Shown: positions 9,083-19,448, counted from the stretch's first letter. The stretch: DNA of 64,000 nt from Mycobacterium deserti (GCF_025345615.1 NZ_JAODWD010000002.1:1-64000), one strand, 5' to 3'. A program made the numbers and translations. The notes: generated by a model from the letters alone, not told the origin.

Positions 9083-9457
9083 GTGGTAGAAATCATCAAT
9101 GTCGACTCGGACACCGACTTCTTCGCGCAACTTGACGATGACGGCGGTCCGGTCACACTCGTCAACACGTTTGTCGTGCCTGAAGGTAAGTACGACCAAA
9201 TGGTCGAGGCATGGCGACTCGACTCAGAGGTAATGAAGGCCGCAAAGGGCTTCATATCAGCCCAGCTATATCGGGGTATCCATGGTAGCCGGGTCGTGAC
9301 CAATGTTGCTGTTTGGGAATCCGCCGAAGACCTACGTAACGCCATCAATAGCGAAGGCTTTATCGCGGTGCTATCGAAATATCCCGAAGGCACCGTAGCT
9401 TACCCGCACTTACTGCGGAGGGTGGCCGTCCCAGGCGTCTGTACCAGTACCTCATAA
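9083..9457 (+). CDS. ABM-fold monooxygenase-like protein
   Basis: The product has 124 residues. After a 25-residue acidic lead it shows an ABM fold: VTLVNTF strand, a helix rich in E/A, KGFISAQLYRG strand and TNVAVWES strand. Members of this fold act on quinones or aromatic intermediates as small dimers. The GTG at 9083 has GAAAGG at correct spacing. A decayed paralog lies at 7275-7510 on the other strand, so the gene family was duplicated locally. Confidence 0.7.
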   Translation: MVEIINVDSDTDFFAQLDDDGGPVTLVNTFVVPEGKYDQMVEAWRLDSEVMKAAKGFISAQLYRGIHGSRVVTNVAVWESAEDLRNAINSEGFIAVLSKYPEGTVAYPHLLRRVAVPGVCTSTS

Positions 9458-9472
9458 GCACAAGGCCATGAG

Positions 9473-10020
9473 TCAGGCAACGATGACGTCGCGTTGCGTC
9501 CGGCGGTCCCGGTAACCCCAGGCGTTCCAACGTCTGACATCGACGTCGGCGGCCGAGGCAACGAATACGGGCGCTTTCGTCGCGGAGCTGGGATAGCCGT
9601 TCTCGGTCGCGGCCGGCGGCGAGCCGCGCTGCACCAGCATCTTGCCGATTCTGACGGCCATCGAGGCGGCGCTACCCGATGCGCCGATCACCAAGAAAGA
9701 CTGTCCCCGTGAAAGACTCACCCGTGCATGCAGTGCCGCCCGAGCGGGCCGACGACGCCGGGTTCATGGTGGCCGCGGCGCCCGCGGGGTCCGCCCCGGG
9801 CGCCGGGATCGCGGTTCGGGGATCGATGGCGATCGGTTTGGCGAACGTGCCGCTCGGCAAGGCGACGACCACGAGGCGGTGGTCTGGACAGCGCACCACG
9901 GTGTCAGTGCCCGCGCCCAATTGGGGGCTACTTGGCACTCATGTAGACCATGAGGGCAGCAACCCCGCGCGTCACGGGCGGCTCACCGACGCCGAGCACG
10001 TCAAACGATTTCCCGCCCGT
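9473..10020 (-). pseudogene. Decayed quinone-oxidoreductase-like (MDR family) gene
   Basis: Two minus-strand frames each match part of a medium-chain dehydrogenase. The segment 9938-9740 reads LPSGTFAKP then PGADPAG and MNPASSA, which matches the substrate domain. A one-base shift near 9735 leads into LSRGQSFLVIGASGSAAS, the Rossmann GxGxxG region, at about 9715-9640. A still earlier frame (about 10010-9950) may hold the N-terminus. Several frame changes and stops make it non-functional. Confidence 0.6.
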
Positions 10021-10029
10021 CTTCGGTGA

Positions 10030-10600
10030 CCGGAGCATGAAAGGTGGCGCAGCGGGGCGGTTCGCCGAAACGACTCGACGACCGCAGCAGGCATACCGGA
10101 CACGAAACCCACTAACGAACGGTTGTATCCAAAAAAGCAACACCTATGCGGCCGTAGAGCAGATTCTGTCCTATAGGCGCTGCGGCTTGCAAAAGGGATT
10201 ATCTGCTATGGGCCACACCGCGGCGATGGGTTGCCCGCTAGCACTGCGGCGAGGATTATTCGCGGCTCGCCTGCCGCCGGTCCACTGCTAGCCGCGATAG
10301 GCGGAACGCTGCCGACAGACTATGGTGCAGAAAAATTGAGAGTTGACGACAATGGCGCTCTCGGCTGGTCGCGTCGTCATGAGAGGCGCTTACCGCAGTC
10401 ATCGAAATGCGGCTCGAGCTGCGAGCCCGTACCCGCGACGTAGTTGTTCCCGCCATGATGGACAGTGTCCGAATCGAGGGGATGACATCGACGAGGACTG
10501 CCCCACAATACGCCTCTGCGGCCAGGGCGCATCGACACGTTGCGTAGCGGTGGTTGTCCAGGTGGCTTTTCTTGGAAGTCAGCACTCATCAAACGCGACA
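10030..10600. other. Gene-poor stretch beside the P450 gene
   Basis: No supported coding sequence. Short overlapping frames on both strands lack motifs. Confidence 0.4.
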
Positions 10601-11779
10601 TCACATCAGCAGCACAGGAACCGCAAGCACCCGCCGGGTGATGGAGCTGTCGAACTTCTGCCAACGTGCGCCAGGGGCCAGTCGCATGTCGGGGAAGCGG
10701 TCCATCAAGGCGCCGATGGCGCACTCCGCTTCCAAACGCGCTATCGGAGCACCGAGACAGCTGTGAATCCCCCGACCGAAAGCCAAGTGTCGCATGTTGT
10801 CTGGTCGGCCTAGGCGGAAACGCTGCGAGTCAGCAGTCCAGATCTTTTCGTCGTGGTTTGCCGACTGGATGTTGAGATACACCTTCATGCCGGCGCCGAT
10901 GGGACAGCCAGCAACGGTCGTGTCTTGCGTAACAGTCCGAATCATAAATTGAGCCGGCGAATCCAGGCGCAGCGATTCCTCAATCGCCCCGGGCAGTAAG
11001 CGCCGATCAGCGACGACGGCCTGCCATTGATCGCGATTCGCCAGCAAGCGATACAAGCAATTGGCGATGAGGCTTCGCGTGGTGTCGGTGGCGGCGAGGG
11101 TGAGCTGCAATACGTGGGCGGCCACTTCGAAGACCGACAATTCCGGTTCGTCGTCCTCGTGAAAGCACAGATTGTCCAGTACGTCAGACCGCCGATGATC
11201 TGGAGCCGCGCGCCGCTGTTCCACCAAGTGAGTCACGTACCCCATCAGCTGACCAAACTCAGGCAGGTCGATGGGGTTGTTGGGAACGTGGGCGACCAGT
11301 GCGTCGGACCACTCCTGCACACGAGCCCAGTCGGACTCGGGGATGCCGATAAACGCCAAAAGAACCGCGGCCGGGACCAAATGAGCATATTGGGAGTACA
11401 ACTCGGCGCTGCCGTGGCCCGGTAGGAGATTTACGTAGCGGGCAACGATTTGTTCGACTTGCGGCCGCAGCTGGCGTAGCCGTCGTGGAGCGAAGTTCTT
11501 CATAAGTCGTCGCCGGAGGACCGTGTGTTCCGGCGGATCGATGGTGTTGATGACCCCGAGCTGGGCCTCTGGCGGAACGTCACCGATGAGGAAGTTACCG
11601 CGACTGGAGAACCTCGCGTGATCTAGGAGAATGGCACGGACGTACTCGTCGGTGTTAACCGTGTAGAGCGTATCGCTCGCCTTGCCCACCGGACACCCCG
11701 CCCGGGACGCGTGCATGTGCTTATCCGGGTGGGCCACATGCAACGGGTTCAACGGGTTGAAGTAGCTGACTTCGGTCAC
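10601..11779 (-). CDS. Cytochrome P450
   Basis: The product is a bacterial class I P450 of 392 residues. It has the haem-ligand loop FGRGIHSCLG with the proximal Cys near residue 341, the K-helix EESLR (ExxR) and the I-helix oxygen-activation motif AATDTT. It would hydroxylate a small organic substrate using a ferredoxin, possibly the one encoded at 852 or 22773. The start is 41 bp from a perfect TCCTG-N5-CAGGA dyad (11820), so it is probably under IclR-type control. The mycobacterial CYP family cannot be named from sequence alone. Confidence 0.93.
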   Translation of the reverse strand: MTEVSYFNPLNPLHVAHPDKHMHASRAGCPVGKASDTLYTVNTDEYVRAILLDHARFSSRGNFLIGDVPPEAQLGVINTIDPPEHTVLRRRLMKNFAPRRLRQLRPQVEQIVARYVNLLPGHGSAELYSQYAHLVPAAVLLAFIGIPESDWARVQEWSDALVAHVPNNPIDLPEFGQLMGYVTHLVEQRRAAPDHRRSDVLDNLCFHEDDEPELSVFEVAAHVLQLTLAATDTTRSLIANCLYRLLANRDQWQAVVADRRLLPGAIEESLRLDSPAQFMIRTVTQDTTVAGCPIGAGMKVYLNIQSANHDEKIWTADSQRFRLGRPDNMRHLAFGRGIHSCLGAPIARLEAECAIGALMDRFPDMRLAPGARWQKFDSSITRRVLAVPVLLM

Positions 11780-11819
11780 ATCCGCAGCCTAACCATTATT
11801 TCAATAATTGGAACACATG

Positions 11820-11834
11820 TCCTGCAATGCAGGA
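11820..11834. promoter_or_regulatory. TCCTG-CAATG-CAGGA operator-like dyad at the P450 promoter
   Basis: Perfect 5-bp arms with a 5-bp spacer, extended outward by GT/AC on the left. It is centred about 48 bp upstream of the P450 start. Confidence 0.65.
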
Positions 11835-12084
11835 CGCAGACTCCGCTGGGCGGACCTCGGAGTGCATCTAAACACGTCCGGCGGGAACCGGGCAGAGCGT
11901 AGCCACTACCGTCTCGAAAGCCCAGCAGTTCGACCTCGGTCGCCAACTCCCGCGTCAACGGTTGGCGGGTCCATACCCCCAATCGGCCTGCGGCAGGCTC
12001 GCCCGCCGCGCCGCACCCATTGGTGTTGGGAAGTCGCCGTGAACGTCTCAATTTACAGGCAATGACATGCGGGAAAGACAAAAT

Positions 12085-12099
12085 TCCTGGATATCAGGA
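12085..12099. promoter_or_regulatory. TCCTG-GATAT-CAGGA operator-like dyad
   Basis: Perfect arms and spacing. It lies between the divergent P450 and IclR genes, about 300 bp from the P450 start and 215 bp before the IclR start. Confidence 0.6.
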
Positions 12100-12193
12100 C
12101 ATGCAAGTCGTGGTGGCGCCTGCCCGGAAGCGCTGCGTTACATGAGCTTCATCCAGCGTGCGCACTATGGTGGCGAGATTGGATGCGTCATCT

Positions 12194-12231
12194 TCCTGAC
12201 AAGCACGCCGCCTGTCCTATATCGTAGGACA
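12194..12231. promoter_or_regulatory. Tandem operator-like boxes 21 bp apart upstream of IclR gene 1
   Basis: The upstream half site TCCTG (12194) is followed 21 bp later by TCCTA-TATCG-TAGGA (12215-12229). The latter is embedded in TGTCCTATATCGTAGGACA, a 19-bp near-perfect palindrome. It is 81 bp before the chosen IclR start, consistent with autoregulation. Confidence 0.65.
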
Positions 12232-12311
12232 CAGCACCTACGCTGGCGATTGCCGCCGGCATTCGTTTTGGAGAGTGAATCGTGGATCTGCACGTCAAGG
12301 ACGCATCTCGC

Positions 12312-13106
12312 ATGCCGAGCCCCACGCGGCCATCGGCTTCGGGGTATAGGGACCGCAACGCAACCGCCGACCGCGCACTCGACATCTTGCTTCTATTCAC
12401 GCCGGACAAGTTGTTGTGGACCGGTGCCGAGATCGCCGACCACATCGGTGTCGCTCGCTCGACCGGCTATCGGTATCTACAAAGCCTCACCAACGCGGGC
12501 TTCGTCGAAGAGGCCTCCGGAAAATTTCAGTTGGGCCCGCGCATTTTCCAGTTGGCCCGACTCGCCAGGACCGGAACCCACCTCTCTGACATCGCTCTGC
12601 CGACAATGCGCGGTCTGGCGGCGCGGGTCAATGAGTCCGTGCTACTAACCCGGCGTTCGGGTCGCTTCGTGGTGTGCCTCGATCTAGTGGAGGCTGTTCC
12701 TACGGTGCGACTGTCCTACGAGCGTGGCCATGTTCTCCCCATCAACGCCGGTGCCGCCGCGGAGGTTTTGCTGGCGTGGGCGGGGCCCGACGATGCAGCG
12801 GCCATTCTCAACGCCGCCCCGTTGGAACGCTTCACCCACAAGACGCTGGTTGATCCGGCTCGCCTCCAAGCACGATTCGCCCGCATTCGCAGTCAGGGTG
12901 TCGCGATTTCCCAAGGAGAACTCGATGAGCAGGTTCTCGGAGTGGCAGCACCGATTCGCGACATCAAGGGCAGCGTCGTGGCCGCGGTCAGCATCGCCGC
13001 GCTGGCATCGCGCGTGCAGCCCGGTCAACTCAAATCGGTGGCAGCGGCAGTCAAATCCGCAGCGGCCAATATCTCCGACCGGCTCTCCGTCGCAGCCAAA
13101 CCGTGA
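12312..13106 (+). CDS. IclR-family transcriptional regulator, paralog 1
   Basis: The product has about 264 residues. An N-terminal winged helix (ADRALDILLLF, then WTGAEIADHIGVARSTGYRY) is followed by an IclR effector domain (NESVLLTRRSG, then INAGAAAEVLLAW). Start 12312 is preferred over the GTG at 12282: AAGGA lies 9 bp ahead and it matches the start inferred for the paralog at 24214. The two paralogs are roughly 70% alike by eye. The TCCTG-N5-CAGGA dyads cluster upstream of both, so both probably bind it. Effector unknown. Confidence 0.88.
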   Translation: MPSPTRPSASGYRDRNATADRALDILLLFTPDKLLWTGAEIADHIGVARSTGYRYLQSLTNAGFVEEASGKFQLGPRIFQLARLARTGTHLSDIALPTMRGLAARVNESVLLTRRSGRFVVCLDLVEAVPTVRLSYERGHVLPINAGAAAEVLLAWAGPDDAAAILNAAPLERFTHKTLVDPARLQARFARIRSQGVAISQGELDEQVLGVAAPIRDIKGSVVAAVSIAALASRVQPGQLKSVAAAVKSAAANISDRLSVAAKP

Positions 13107-13189
13107 AAATCCGATACGTACGGTGGTGCGGGTCAACGCGGCTTGCCATCGCGGACGGGATCTCGTGTGGGTCAAGCTCGGTGTAGACC

Positions 13190-13385
13190 GCGACCGATTT
13201 GCCGATTGCTCATGTGATCGGGGGGACCAGTCGGTCTGGACAAGGCATTTCTGCTTGCCTACCCGGCATCCTCATCCTCAGCGTCGTACTCGAACAACGA
13301 ACCCGCCGAATGGACCTGCCGCGCGCGCAGGTCATCAATCCTCGGTCCCTCGAGATCTACCGTGTGATGGGCTTGGCATCGAGGA
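13190..13385 (+). pseudogene. N-terminal remnant of a FAD-dependent aromatic hydroxylase
   Basis: The plus-strand translation reads VIGG then SVVLEQRTRRMDL, PRAQVINPRSLEIY and RVMGLA. This is the conserved start of FAD_binding_3 hydroxylases (PheA/MhpA type) up to the DG-preceding helix. The glycine-rich loop is mutated and the frame ends soon after. The rest of the gene is missing. Confidence 0.6.
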
Positions 13386-13394
13386 AAAGCAGCA

Positions 13395-13745
13395 ACGTTT
13401 CCTTCGACAAGGTCCTCGCCGTATGCGCACACCCGTTGCTATTCGTCGTCGCAGTCGCAACGCGCAGCTCGTCGAGATACCCGTGGGTGAAGGCGCCGGT
13501 GAGTGCACCGCGGGTCGCTTCGATCGCCTGCTGGCGTCTATCGCCGGCGGCGTCGAACACGTGCCGTCCGGTCAGGATCAGTTGTTGAAGCAGTGCGTCG
13601 GGACGGTCGGCCAGATGCGGCCCGGCTCGCCTAGCGTTGTCAAGTGCCTGCTTGATCTCGGCTGTCTCGGTGATCGCGTGACTCGGGCGAGCGCACGTTC
13701 AACTTGACGTCTAACTCTTCTTCGGTCGCACGCCTTACTGCGCAT
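13395..13745 (-). pseudogene. Small hypothetical gene remnant, antitoxin-like
   Basis: The minus strand encodes a helix-rich segment (ITETAEIKQALDNARRAG, then RQQAIEATRGALTG and GYLDELR). A one-base shift near 13700 links it to an upstream strand segment (EEELDVKLNVRSPE). The pattern recalls small actinobacterial ribbon-helix-helix antitoxin-like proteins. No start codon remains in the first frame, so it is scored as broken. Family assignment is tentative. Confidence 0.35.
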
Positions 13746-13826
13746 TGATGGGTACGTCAGCCACTGCAAGTGTTTTGAGCAGCCGCGGATATCACGCTAA
13801 TCGGTTCGCGCAAAACGTTTTCGGGA

Positions 13827-14588
13827 TCATAGGATCATCGCTGAAGTTGCCCCGCCATCTACCAGCATGTCGGCGCCGGTCATAAATGCCGACAGGTCGC
13901 TTGCGAGGAATAGAATCGCGTTTGCGATATGGTCCGGCGCGCCGACCATCCTCAGAGGCGTGCGGGCGATGATTTGGTTGCGGAAGGCATCCTCGGAAAG
14001 GAAGTCGCGCGTCATGCCGGTCAGGATCATTCCGGGACTCACCGAGTTGACGCGAATGCCGAGAGGTCCCAGCTCGCCGGCGAGCTGACGTGTCAGGGCG
14101 AGCACGGCTCCCTTCGCGGCGGTGTAGGCTGGGAACCCGGCCCCAACGTGTCCCATCATCGACGATATCTGAATCACACTGCCAGGAGCGGTCATTCGAG
14201 GCGCTGCAGTTTTCAGCACGTTGAAGTATCCGGTCAGGTTGACATCAACCAAGCGATCCCAGTCGTCGAAACTGGTAGCCGACAGAGACTCTGCCGCCAT
14301 CTTTCCGGCCGCGTTGACGACGATGTTGAACGTACTCGTGGCCAAGACCTGGTCGACGGCACTGCGGTCGCACACGTCGAGGGCCGCAGTAGTGACCTCC
14401 GCGCCCACTTCATTGCGAGCCAACTCTTGCGTCGCCGATAGCCCATCAGTATTGATATCGAGCGCGAGAACCGACGCACCCGCACGTGCGAGGGTTAAGG
14501 CCGCTGCCTGCCCGATACCAGACCCGGCGCCGGTTACCAACGCATGCCGCCCTTCAAGGTTGATCAGCTTAATGAGGGAATCATGCAT
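13827..14588 (-). CDS. SDR-family oxidoreductase
   Basis: The product is a classical SDR of 253 residues. It has TGAGSGIG near residue 20, NAAG, the catalytic ISSMMGH serine and YTAAKGA with the Tyr/Lys pair. A C-terminal DGG segment closes the fold as in FabG-like enzymes. It lies alone on the minus strand, downstream of decayed genes. The substrate is unknown; a hydroxylated catabolic intermediate is likely given the surroundings. Confidence 0.85.
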   Translation of the reverse strand: MHDSLIKLINLEGRHALVTGAGSGIGQAAALTLARAGASVLALDINTDGLSATQELARNEVGAEVTTAALDVCDRSAVDQVLATSTFNIVVNAAGKMAAESLSATSFDDWDRLVDVNLTGYFNVLKTAAPRMTAPGSVIQISSMMGHVGAGFPAYTAAKGAVLALTRQLAGELGPLGIRVNSVSPGMILTGMTRDFLSEDAFRNQIIARTPLRMVGAPDHIANAILFLASDLSAFMTGADMLVDGGATSAMIL

Positions 14589-15514
14589 TGCCTAAACCTT
14601 CCTAAGTTCGACTGCGTACTTAACGTCTTCGCTCATAGATCAAATGTCTGTGTTTTCACGGCTGCTCGTCTTCTGCAGATGTTCGTCGCGATTCGCCTCT
14701 GCCAACAGCGACCCTTGTCCTGCTTGCAAGCCCCGGTCATCCGCCGGATTGCAGGCAGACGTTGCGTACACGGAAGTCACGCTCGGCGTACGATTCTCGA
14801 CTCACGAGGGTTGCCGTTGTGTCGATGCCTGCGGTGTATGGGACCGTTGCAAGTGATTGTCAAAGGATCGGAGTCAAGATCGGCGTATGTAGCGGCGATT
14901 CCGCCGACCGCTTCTACGAGCACCCGAAGGTGCGCTCCTTAACGTCGGAAAGCCCGCCCGTTTCGATCTCATCTTCGACTGTCGCATGACCGAGCTCGGT
15001 CGGTTTCGTTGGAGCCGCGCCGAAAAGTTCAGTGCCACTGGAGACCACTGCATCATTCTTGGTCTAATCATCTTTCGTCGCGCCGCGCCAACCGTGAACT
15101 CACAACCCAAACTCTGACCATCCTCGTTGTGCCTGTCGACCATCGTCACCCTTCCATAGACGCTAGCTACAAATCCACACACGGCACAACCTCCAGTTGT
15201 CGATGGAGTGCATCGATAACATCAATGGACACACTGAATTACGGCCCCGTACTGGTTGTTGAGCGCACCGGCCCACGTGAACTACTCGCGGTCGACCATG
15301 ACGTGTGGTGCGAGCGATCCTCCAGGTTCAGCATGCGGCCCCCCGGCAAGCGTCGGACTTCGGCGAAGCGGTTGAGTGCCAGCGCCCGCATGATCGAAAA
15401 CCCCGCACGGTATGAGCGAACGCAGGCTGAGGCGCCCGCGCCCGAGGCGGCGACGACCGCCGAAATCTCGCCCAGCGCGGAATAGCACTACCCGATGGCC
15501 TGGTTGTCGCGGAC
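14589..15514. other. Gene-poor stretch
   Basis: About 900 bp without a supported gene. Open frames on both strands have no family motif. A single TCCTG half site at 14718 has no partner at the usual spacing. Confidence 0.4.
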
Positions 15515-16346
15515 ATGACCAAACCAGATCTTGGCTATTACGGCGTGTTCGGGCGCGGGGCGACACCGCAGCAAGCTAAGGAGATCGAGGCGCTGGGCTA
15601 CGGCGCGCTGTGGGTGGGCGGTTCACCGCCGGCCGACCTGGCCTGGGTGGAACCGATCTTGGAGGCGACCACGACGCTGCAGGTCGCCACCGGCATCGTC
15701 AACATCTGGACCGCGGCGGCGGGTCGGGTCGCCGATTCGTTCCACCGCATCGAGGCGGCCTACCCGGGGCGGTTCCTCCTAGGCATTGGAGTCGGGCACC
15801 CGGAAGTGCACCAGGAGTACCTCAAACCGCTCGACGGGCTGACCGAGTACCTCGACGCCCTAGACGTCCAGGGGGTCCCTGTTGATCGTCGGGTGGTGGC
15901 CGCGCTGGGCCCGAAGATTCTAACGCTCTCCGCACAGCGTGCGGCCGGTGCGCATCCCTATCTCACGACGCCGGAGCACACGGCGCGCGCTCGAGAGATC
16001 ATTGGCCCGGGCGCCTTCTTGGCACCTGAGCACAAGGTGGTCCTCACCACCGACGCGCAGCACGCCCGTGAGGTCGGCCGAAAGGCGCTCGAGCTCTTAA
16101 TGAACGGGGTGAATTACGTCAACAACTGGAAACGTTCAGGCTTCAGCGATGAAGACGTTGCCAAACCCGGTAGTGACCCGTCTGGTAGATGCGGTGGTGG
16201 CCTACGGCACGCCCGATGCGATCGCCGCACGGTTTGCCCAGCACTTGGCGGCCGGCGCCGATCACGTGCCGGCGCAGGTACTGACCAAACCCGACGAGCT
16301 CGTGCCCGCGCTGGCCGAACTGGCCGGACCGTTAGGCCTGCAGTAG
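15515..16346 (+). pseudogene. Frameshifted LLM-class F420-dependent oxidoreductase
   Basis: The first frame (15515 to about 16175) encodes an LLM-type barrel start (LGYYGVFGRG, then GYGALWVGG, VATGIVNIWTA and PGRFLLGIGVGHPE). The second frame (to 16346) continues with RLVDAVVAYGTPD and AARFAQHLAAGADHV, which is the expected C-terminus. Joining the two needs a single-base shift near 16175 around AAACCCGG. The full product would have about 275 residues, usual for the luciferase-like subfamily. It is either a recent pseudogene or a sequencing error. Confidence 0.78.
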
Positions 16347-16394
16347 CTATACTGGAACGAGGCATGCCCCATTAATATAAAGGTCTCGACAGGT

Positions 16395-17131
16395 GACGTG
16401 AATTCGGCGAGGTGAACACGGTGCGCCGCCGCGGCCCGGATCTGTTGGTGTCCTTAGCCACCCTCATGGTCAAAGCGCCATAGTTTGCCGCAGCGCTGGA
16501 CGCGAAGAGTTGGGCGCGAAGTCAGTCATGTCCAGCGTCCGCAGCTAGCGGCGCATCAGCCCATAGGCGTATCCGGTTTGGAACACGGTCGAGTCGCGCA
16601 GAGCCGTCAGCCAGCGCTTGGGTCCTGTCCGGCGCGCCCCATCGACGAAGTCGTCTATGGTAACGACCTTTCGCTACACCTCGCCTTGGTGAATGGCGTC
16701 GCCGCTGGGGACGGCGTCGTCGGTGATGTGTTGCGGGTTTACTCGAAGCAATTTTGTAGACGCACTTCGCTGAATTGCTTCTTACAGAACGTAACTCAGT
16801 GATATCAGGTGTCACTGACATAGCCACCGAACATTGAGATCGCGTTGCTGGACCGTAACGTCGACAACGGATCGGCGTCTCGTCCGATCTAAGGACGGCC
16901 ATGAAATCGATCAAGATCTACTGGACGCCAGCGCCACGGCTGATCGTTGGTGAACTCATCGAATCGAGACACGAGCCCGCACCGTGCCTTGACAGTGTCC
17001 GCCGCGAGGCCTCGAGCCAGCATCTAAGCCTGCCAGCCGCCCACCATCGCAGCGAAGACCATCTCATCGGCGCGCAGCAGCGAAACATCCTCGAGACGCG
17101 GAACCCGCGCAGGTGGTGCTCCCGCAAACCA
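16395..17131 (-). pseudogene. Decayed tyrosine recombinase / integrase
   Basis: Three minus-strand frames match successive parts of an actinobacterial site-specific integrase. Segment 17131-16870 reads VPRLEDVSLLRADEMVFAAM, an in-frame TAG, then AADTVKARC and DEFTNDQPWRW (core-binding domain). Segment 16680-16560 reads WLTALRDSTVFQTGYAYGLM and LRTLDMT (start of the catalytic domain). Segment 16500-16400 reads NYGALTMRVAK then GPRRRTVFT. The catalytic Arg-His-Tyr end is missing. It marks a former mobile element. Confidence 0.65.
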
Positions 17132-17546
17132 CACGCCGCCTACTTGGGCGTGGCCGTCGTCGCTGATGGTCCCTGGCGCTCCGGAATCTCCGACGCCGCG
17201 CAAGGGTTATGTGTCGCAATGGAAGACCACTGTTATCCGGCTCAGGATTGAGGTCCCGGCCAACACGTGTCTGATCGTCCATTGGCGGCACGGCATCGGT
17301 GCGTTGATGTCGTATAAACGTGGTGAGCAGAGCCAGCTCGGTGGTCAGCATCTTCCTCATGGCGGCCGGCGCCTGGTTGGTGTGCTCAATCTCCACGACT
17401 CACTCCTTGTCCGCTGCAATCACTCCGACGGTGTGACGCGTGACCGGCGGCGGCTGTGCTGACCCATAAGCATGTCGGCCCATCTTGGCGGTGCTGTTAC
17501 CGTTGCCGACTGTGGTGGGAGATCACCGCGTGGCATTCTCGCGCCC
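17132..17546. other. Gene-poor stretch next to the bicupin gene
   Basis: No supported coding sequence. It lies between the integrase remnant and the 3' end of the cupin gene. Confidence 0.4.
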
Positions 17547-18365
17547 TCATACCTTGCCGGCCGGGGCAATCACGCCAACCTCGTCAACTCCATTCGCCGC
17601 GAAGGCGACACCTCGGTCCCACGGTCGACCTTCTGCGGGCGCCGGAGTGAGCACCGCGATGTGTTTCTCAGTGGTATCGCCGGCGTTGTACTGACGATGT
17701 GGGACGCCGGCGGGGAGTACAACGAGCGTATCGGGGCCAACGACGTGAGTCTCAAGCGCCACCTCTACGGTCAGTTGACCTTCCAAAACCAGATAGTACT
17801 GGTCGAACTCATGGATGTGGCAATCCGGCCCACCATTGCCGGGATCCACCTCGGCGTAGTACACGACGGCGTTGGTCGAGCCGGTGCTGCGGTCCGCGAG
17901 CGCTTGCGTCCGGAACCCCGGCATCGGCTCGGTGGTCGCCGACTGGTCCACCGGGCGAACGTATCCGGCGCATTTCGCCCGATCTTCTGCCGGCACACTG
18001 TCCATCGAGTCAACGAAGAACACAATCTGATCGGTCGGAAGAGGCGCGGGAACGATCATCTCGAAATGAGTTTCTAAGTCGGTAGTGGCGTTCCAATTGC
18101 AGTGCGGCAAGCCAGCCGGGATGAAGACCAGCGTTGGGGCGTCGATCACGTGCACCTCGTTGCCAAGTCGAACGGTCATGCCGCCACGCATCAGGCAGTA
18201 GACCTGGTCGGAGCGGTGGTAATGCAGGTGCGGCCCGCAGCCGCCCGCCTTGATGTGGCTGGCGATCATGACCGCGTCCTCGAGGTGGGCCAGAAACTGC
18301 GCCTCGTAGCCGGGGAAGCCGGTATCGAAGTTCTTGGTCGGGTCGAACGGACGGATGAATTCCAT
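17547..18365 (-). CDS. Bicupin protein
   Basis: The product has 272 residues with two cupin barrels. Each has a metal-site first motif (HLHYHRSDQVY and CHIHEFDQYY) and a second motif (PAGLPH and PAGVPH). Bicupins of this type include gentisate dioxygenase, quercetinase-like and epimerase-like enzymes. The spacing resembles ring-cleaving or quercetinase-like dioxygenases. It is oriented away from the GntR remnant, which may once have regulated it. No particular reaction can be assigned. Confidence 0.72.
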   Translation of the reverse strand: MEFIRPFDPTKNFDTGFPGYEAQFLAHLEDAVMIASHIKAGGCGPHLHYHRSDQVYCLMRGGMTVRLGNEVHVIDAPTLVFIPAGLPHCNWNATTDLETHFEMIVPAPLPTDQIVFFVDSMDSVPAEDRAKCAGYVRPVDQSATTEPMPGFRTQALADRSTGSTNAVVYYAEVDPGNGGPDCHIHEFDQYYLVLEGQLTVEVALETHVVGPDTLVVLPAGVPHRQYNAGDTTEKHIAVLTPAPAEGRPWDRGVAFAANGVDEVGVIAPAGKV

Positions 18366-18494
18366 GTTGATCTGTTCCTTCCTGCGCTAGGGTGTATTTC
18401 CTGTAGGTCTCAGAATGAGTCGGCCTGAAGTCACAAAGGATTTAGCTTTTGCGCCACATTCAGACCGAGTTAGCGACATCGTGGTCTCGTTGCC

Positions 18495-19186
18495 TCATAT
18501 GCACCAGCAGCGCGTCTGTCGTCCGATCAATATGGTCCTGCAATGACTTGGCGGCGATATCGACGTCGCGTCCACGGCCTGCTCTGCGAGCTGGCGATGC
18601 TCGCAGGCGACGTCGAGGGTCGGGTCGTTGGTGAACGAGTGCCACCATGGTCTGCGAATTCGGGAGCGCTCCCGCATTGCGGCCGCGGCGGCTTGGAGGC
18701 GCTGTTCTCGCTTCCTGCCAGCTGAGTGGCGTTGAAGTGGCGAGCACTTCGGCGCATTCTCTTGTGTCACCGTGTTCGTCGAACGCCGATATGGCGGGTC
18801 AGGCGGTGGGGGCAACGACGTCGGTTCCCCAGCACGGGTCCCCATTTTCGATCGATTCGCGCACTGCGGCCGTTTCCACGAACCCGCGCTCGTGCCAACG
18901 CGGTTAAGTCTTCGATCGATGGCGGCAATATGTTGAACCCTTGCTGTGGATTGGCCTTCAGCAACCGGTGCTCGGAGAGCCTTCCTGCGACCTTGCGCAT
19001 CACAGGCTGGCTGACATTGAACTTTTTGCTGTATGGCTCCAGATTGAGCTTGGATGCGGCTGGCGGACGGCCCGACACGATCTCCTCGCGGATCGCATCT
19101 AACACAGTTTCGGTGCACGTCCGTTGAGACGAGTCAGCACCGCGCATCTGCGGAGAATAGCCGCGTATCTCGCAATCGACCGACAT
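18495..19186 (-). pseudogene. Frameshifted GntR/FadR-type regulator
   Basis: The first frame (19186-18860) holds the GntR winged helix (ETVLDAIREEIVSGR, then KKFNVSQPVMRKVAGRLSE). Near 18860 the frame changes: a second frame continues FVETAAVRESIENGD and a third carries RLQAAAAAMRERSR and NDPTLDVACEHRQLAEQAVD, which match the FCD effector domain. At least two frameshifts separate them. It faces away from nothing intact except the bicupin gene, its probable former target. Confidence 0.65.
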
Positions 19187-19448
19187 TGTCCTGAATATCG
19201 AAATGTTCTTGCTCTGGCGTCGGCGACGAGCTAGAACTCTATGATCTGGCGCGCCTCATGCAAAGCACCCCCGATCTGCCTTTATGCGCAAACCCACTCT
19301 CGCGCAATAGATGTCAAGTTCGCCGGGTGCACAACGACACCACGTTCCGACGGCGGCAGTATGTTGGATCCCCATGATCCTGGGGGCTTCGCCTGAATCC
19401 AGGCCGAGTAGCCCGACAGAAGCCCGGTACATGCGACGGGTGAAAGAT
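19187..19448. other. Short intergenic stretch
   Basis: No gene or clear repeat is seen between the GntR remnant and the ligase. Confidence 0.4.

Noticed and set aside
18380-18403. Two TCCTG half sites upstream of the bicupin gene
   Set aside because: They are 19 bp apart and neither has a CAGGA partner at the 5-bp spacing.
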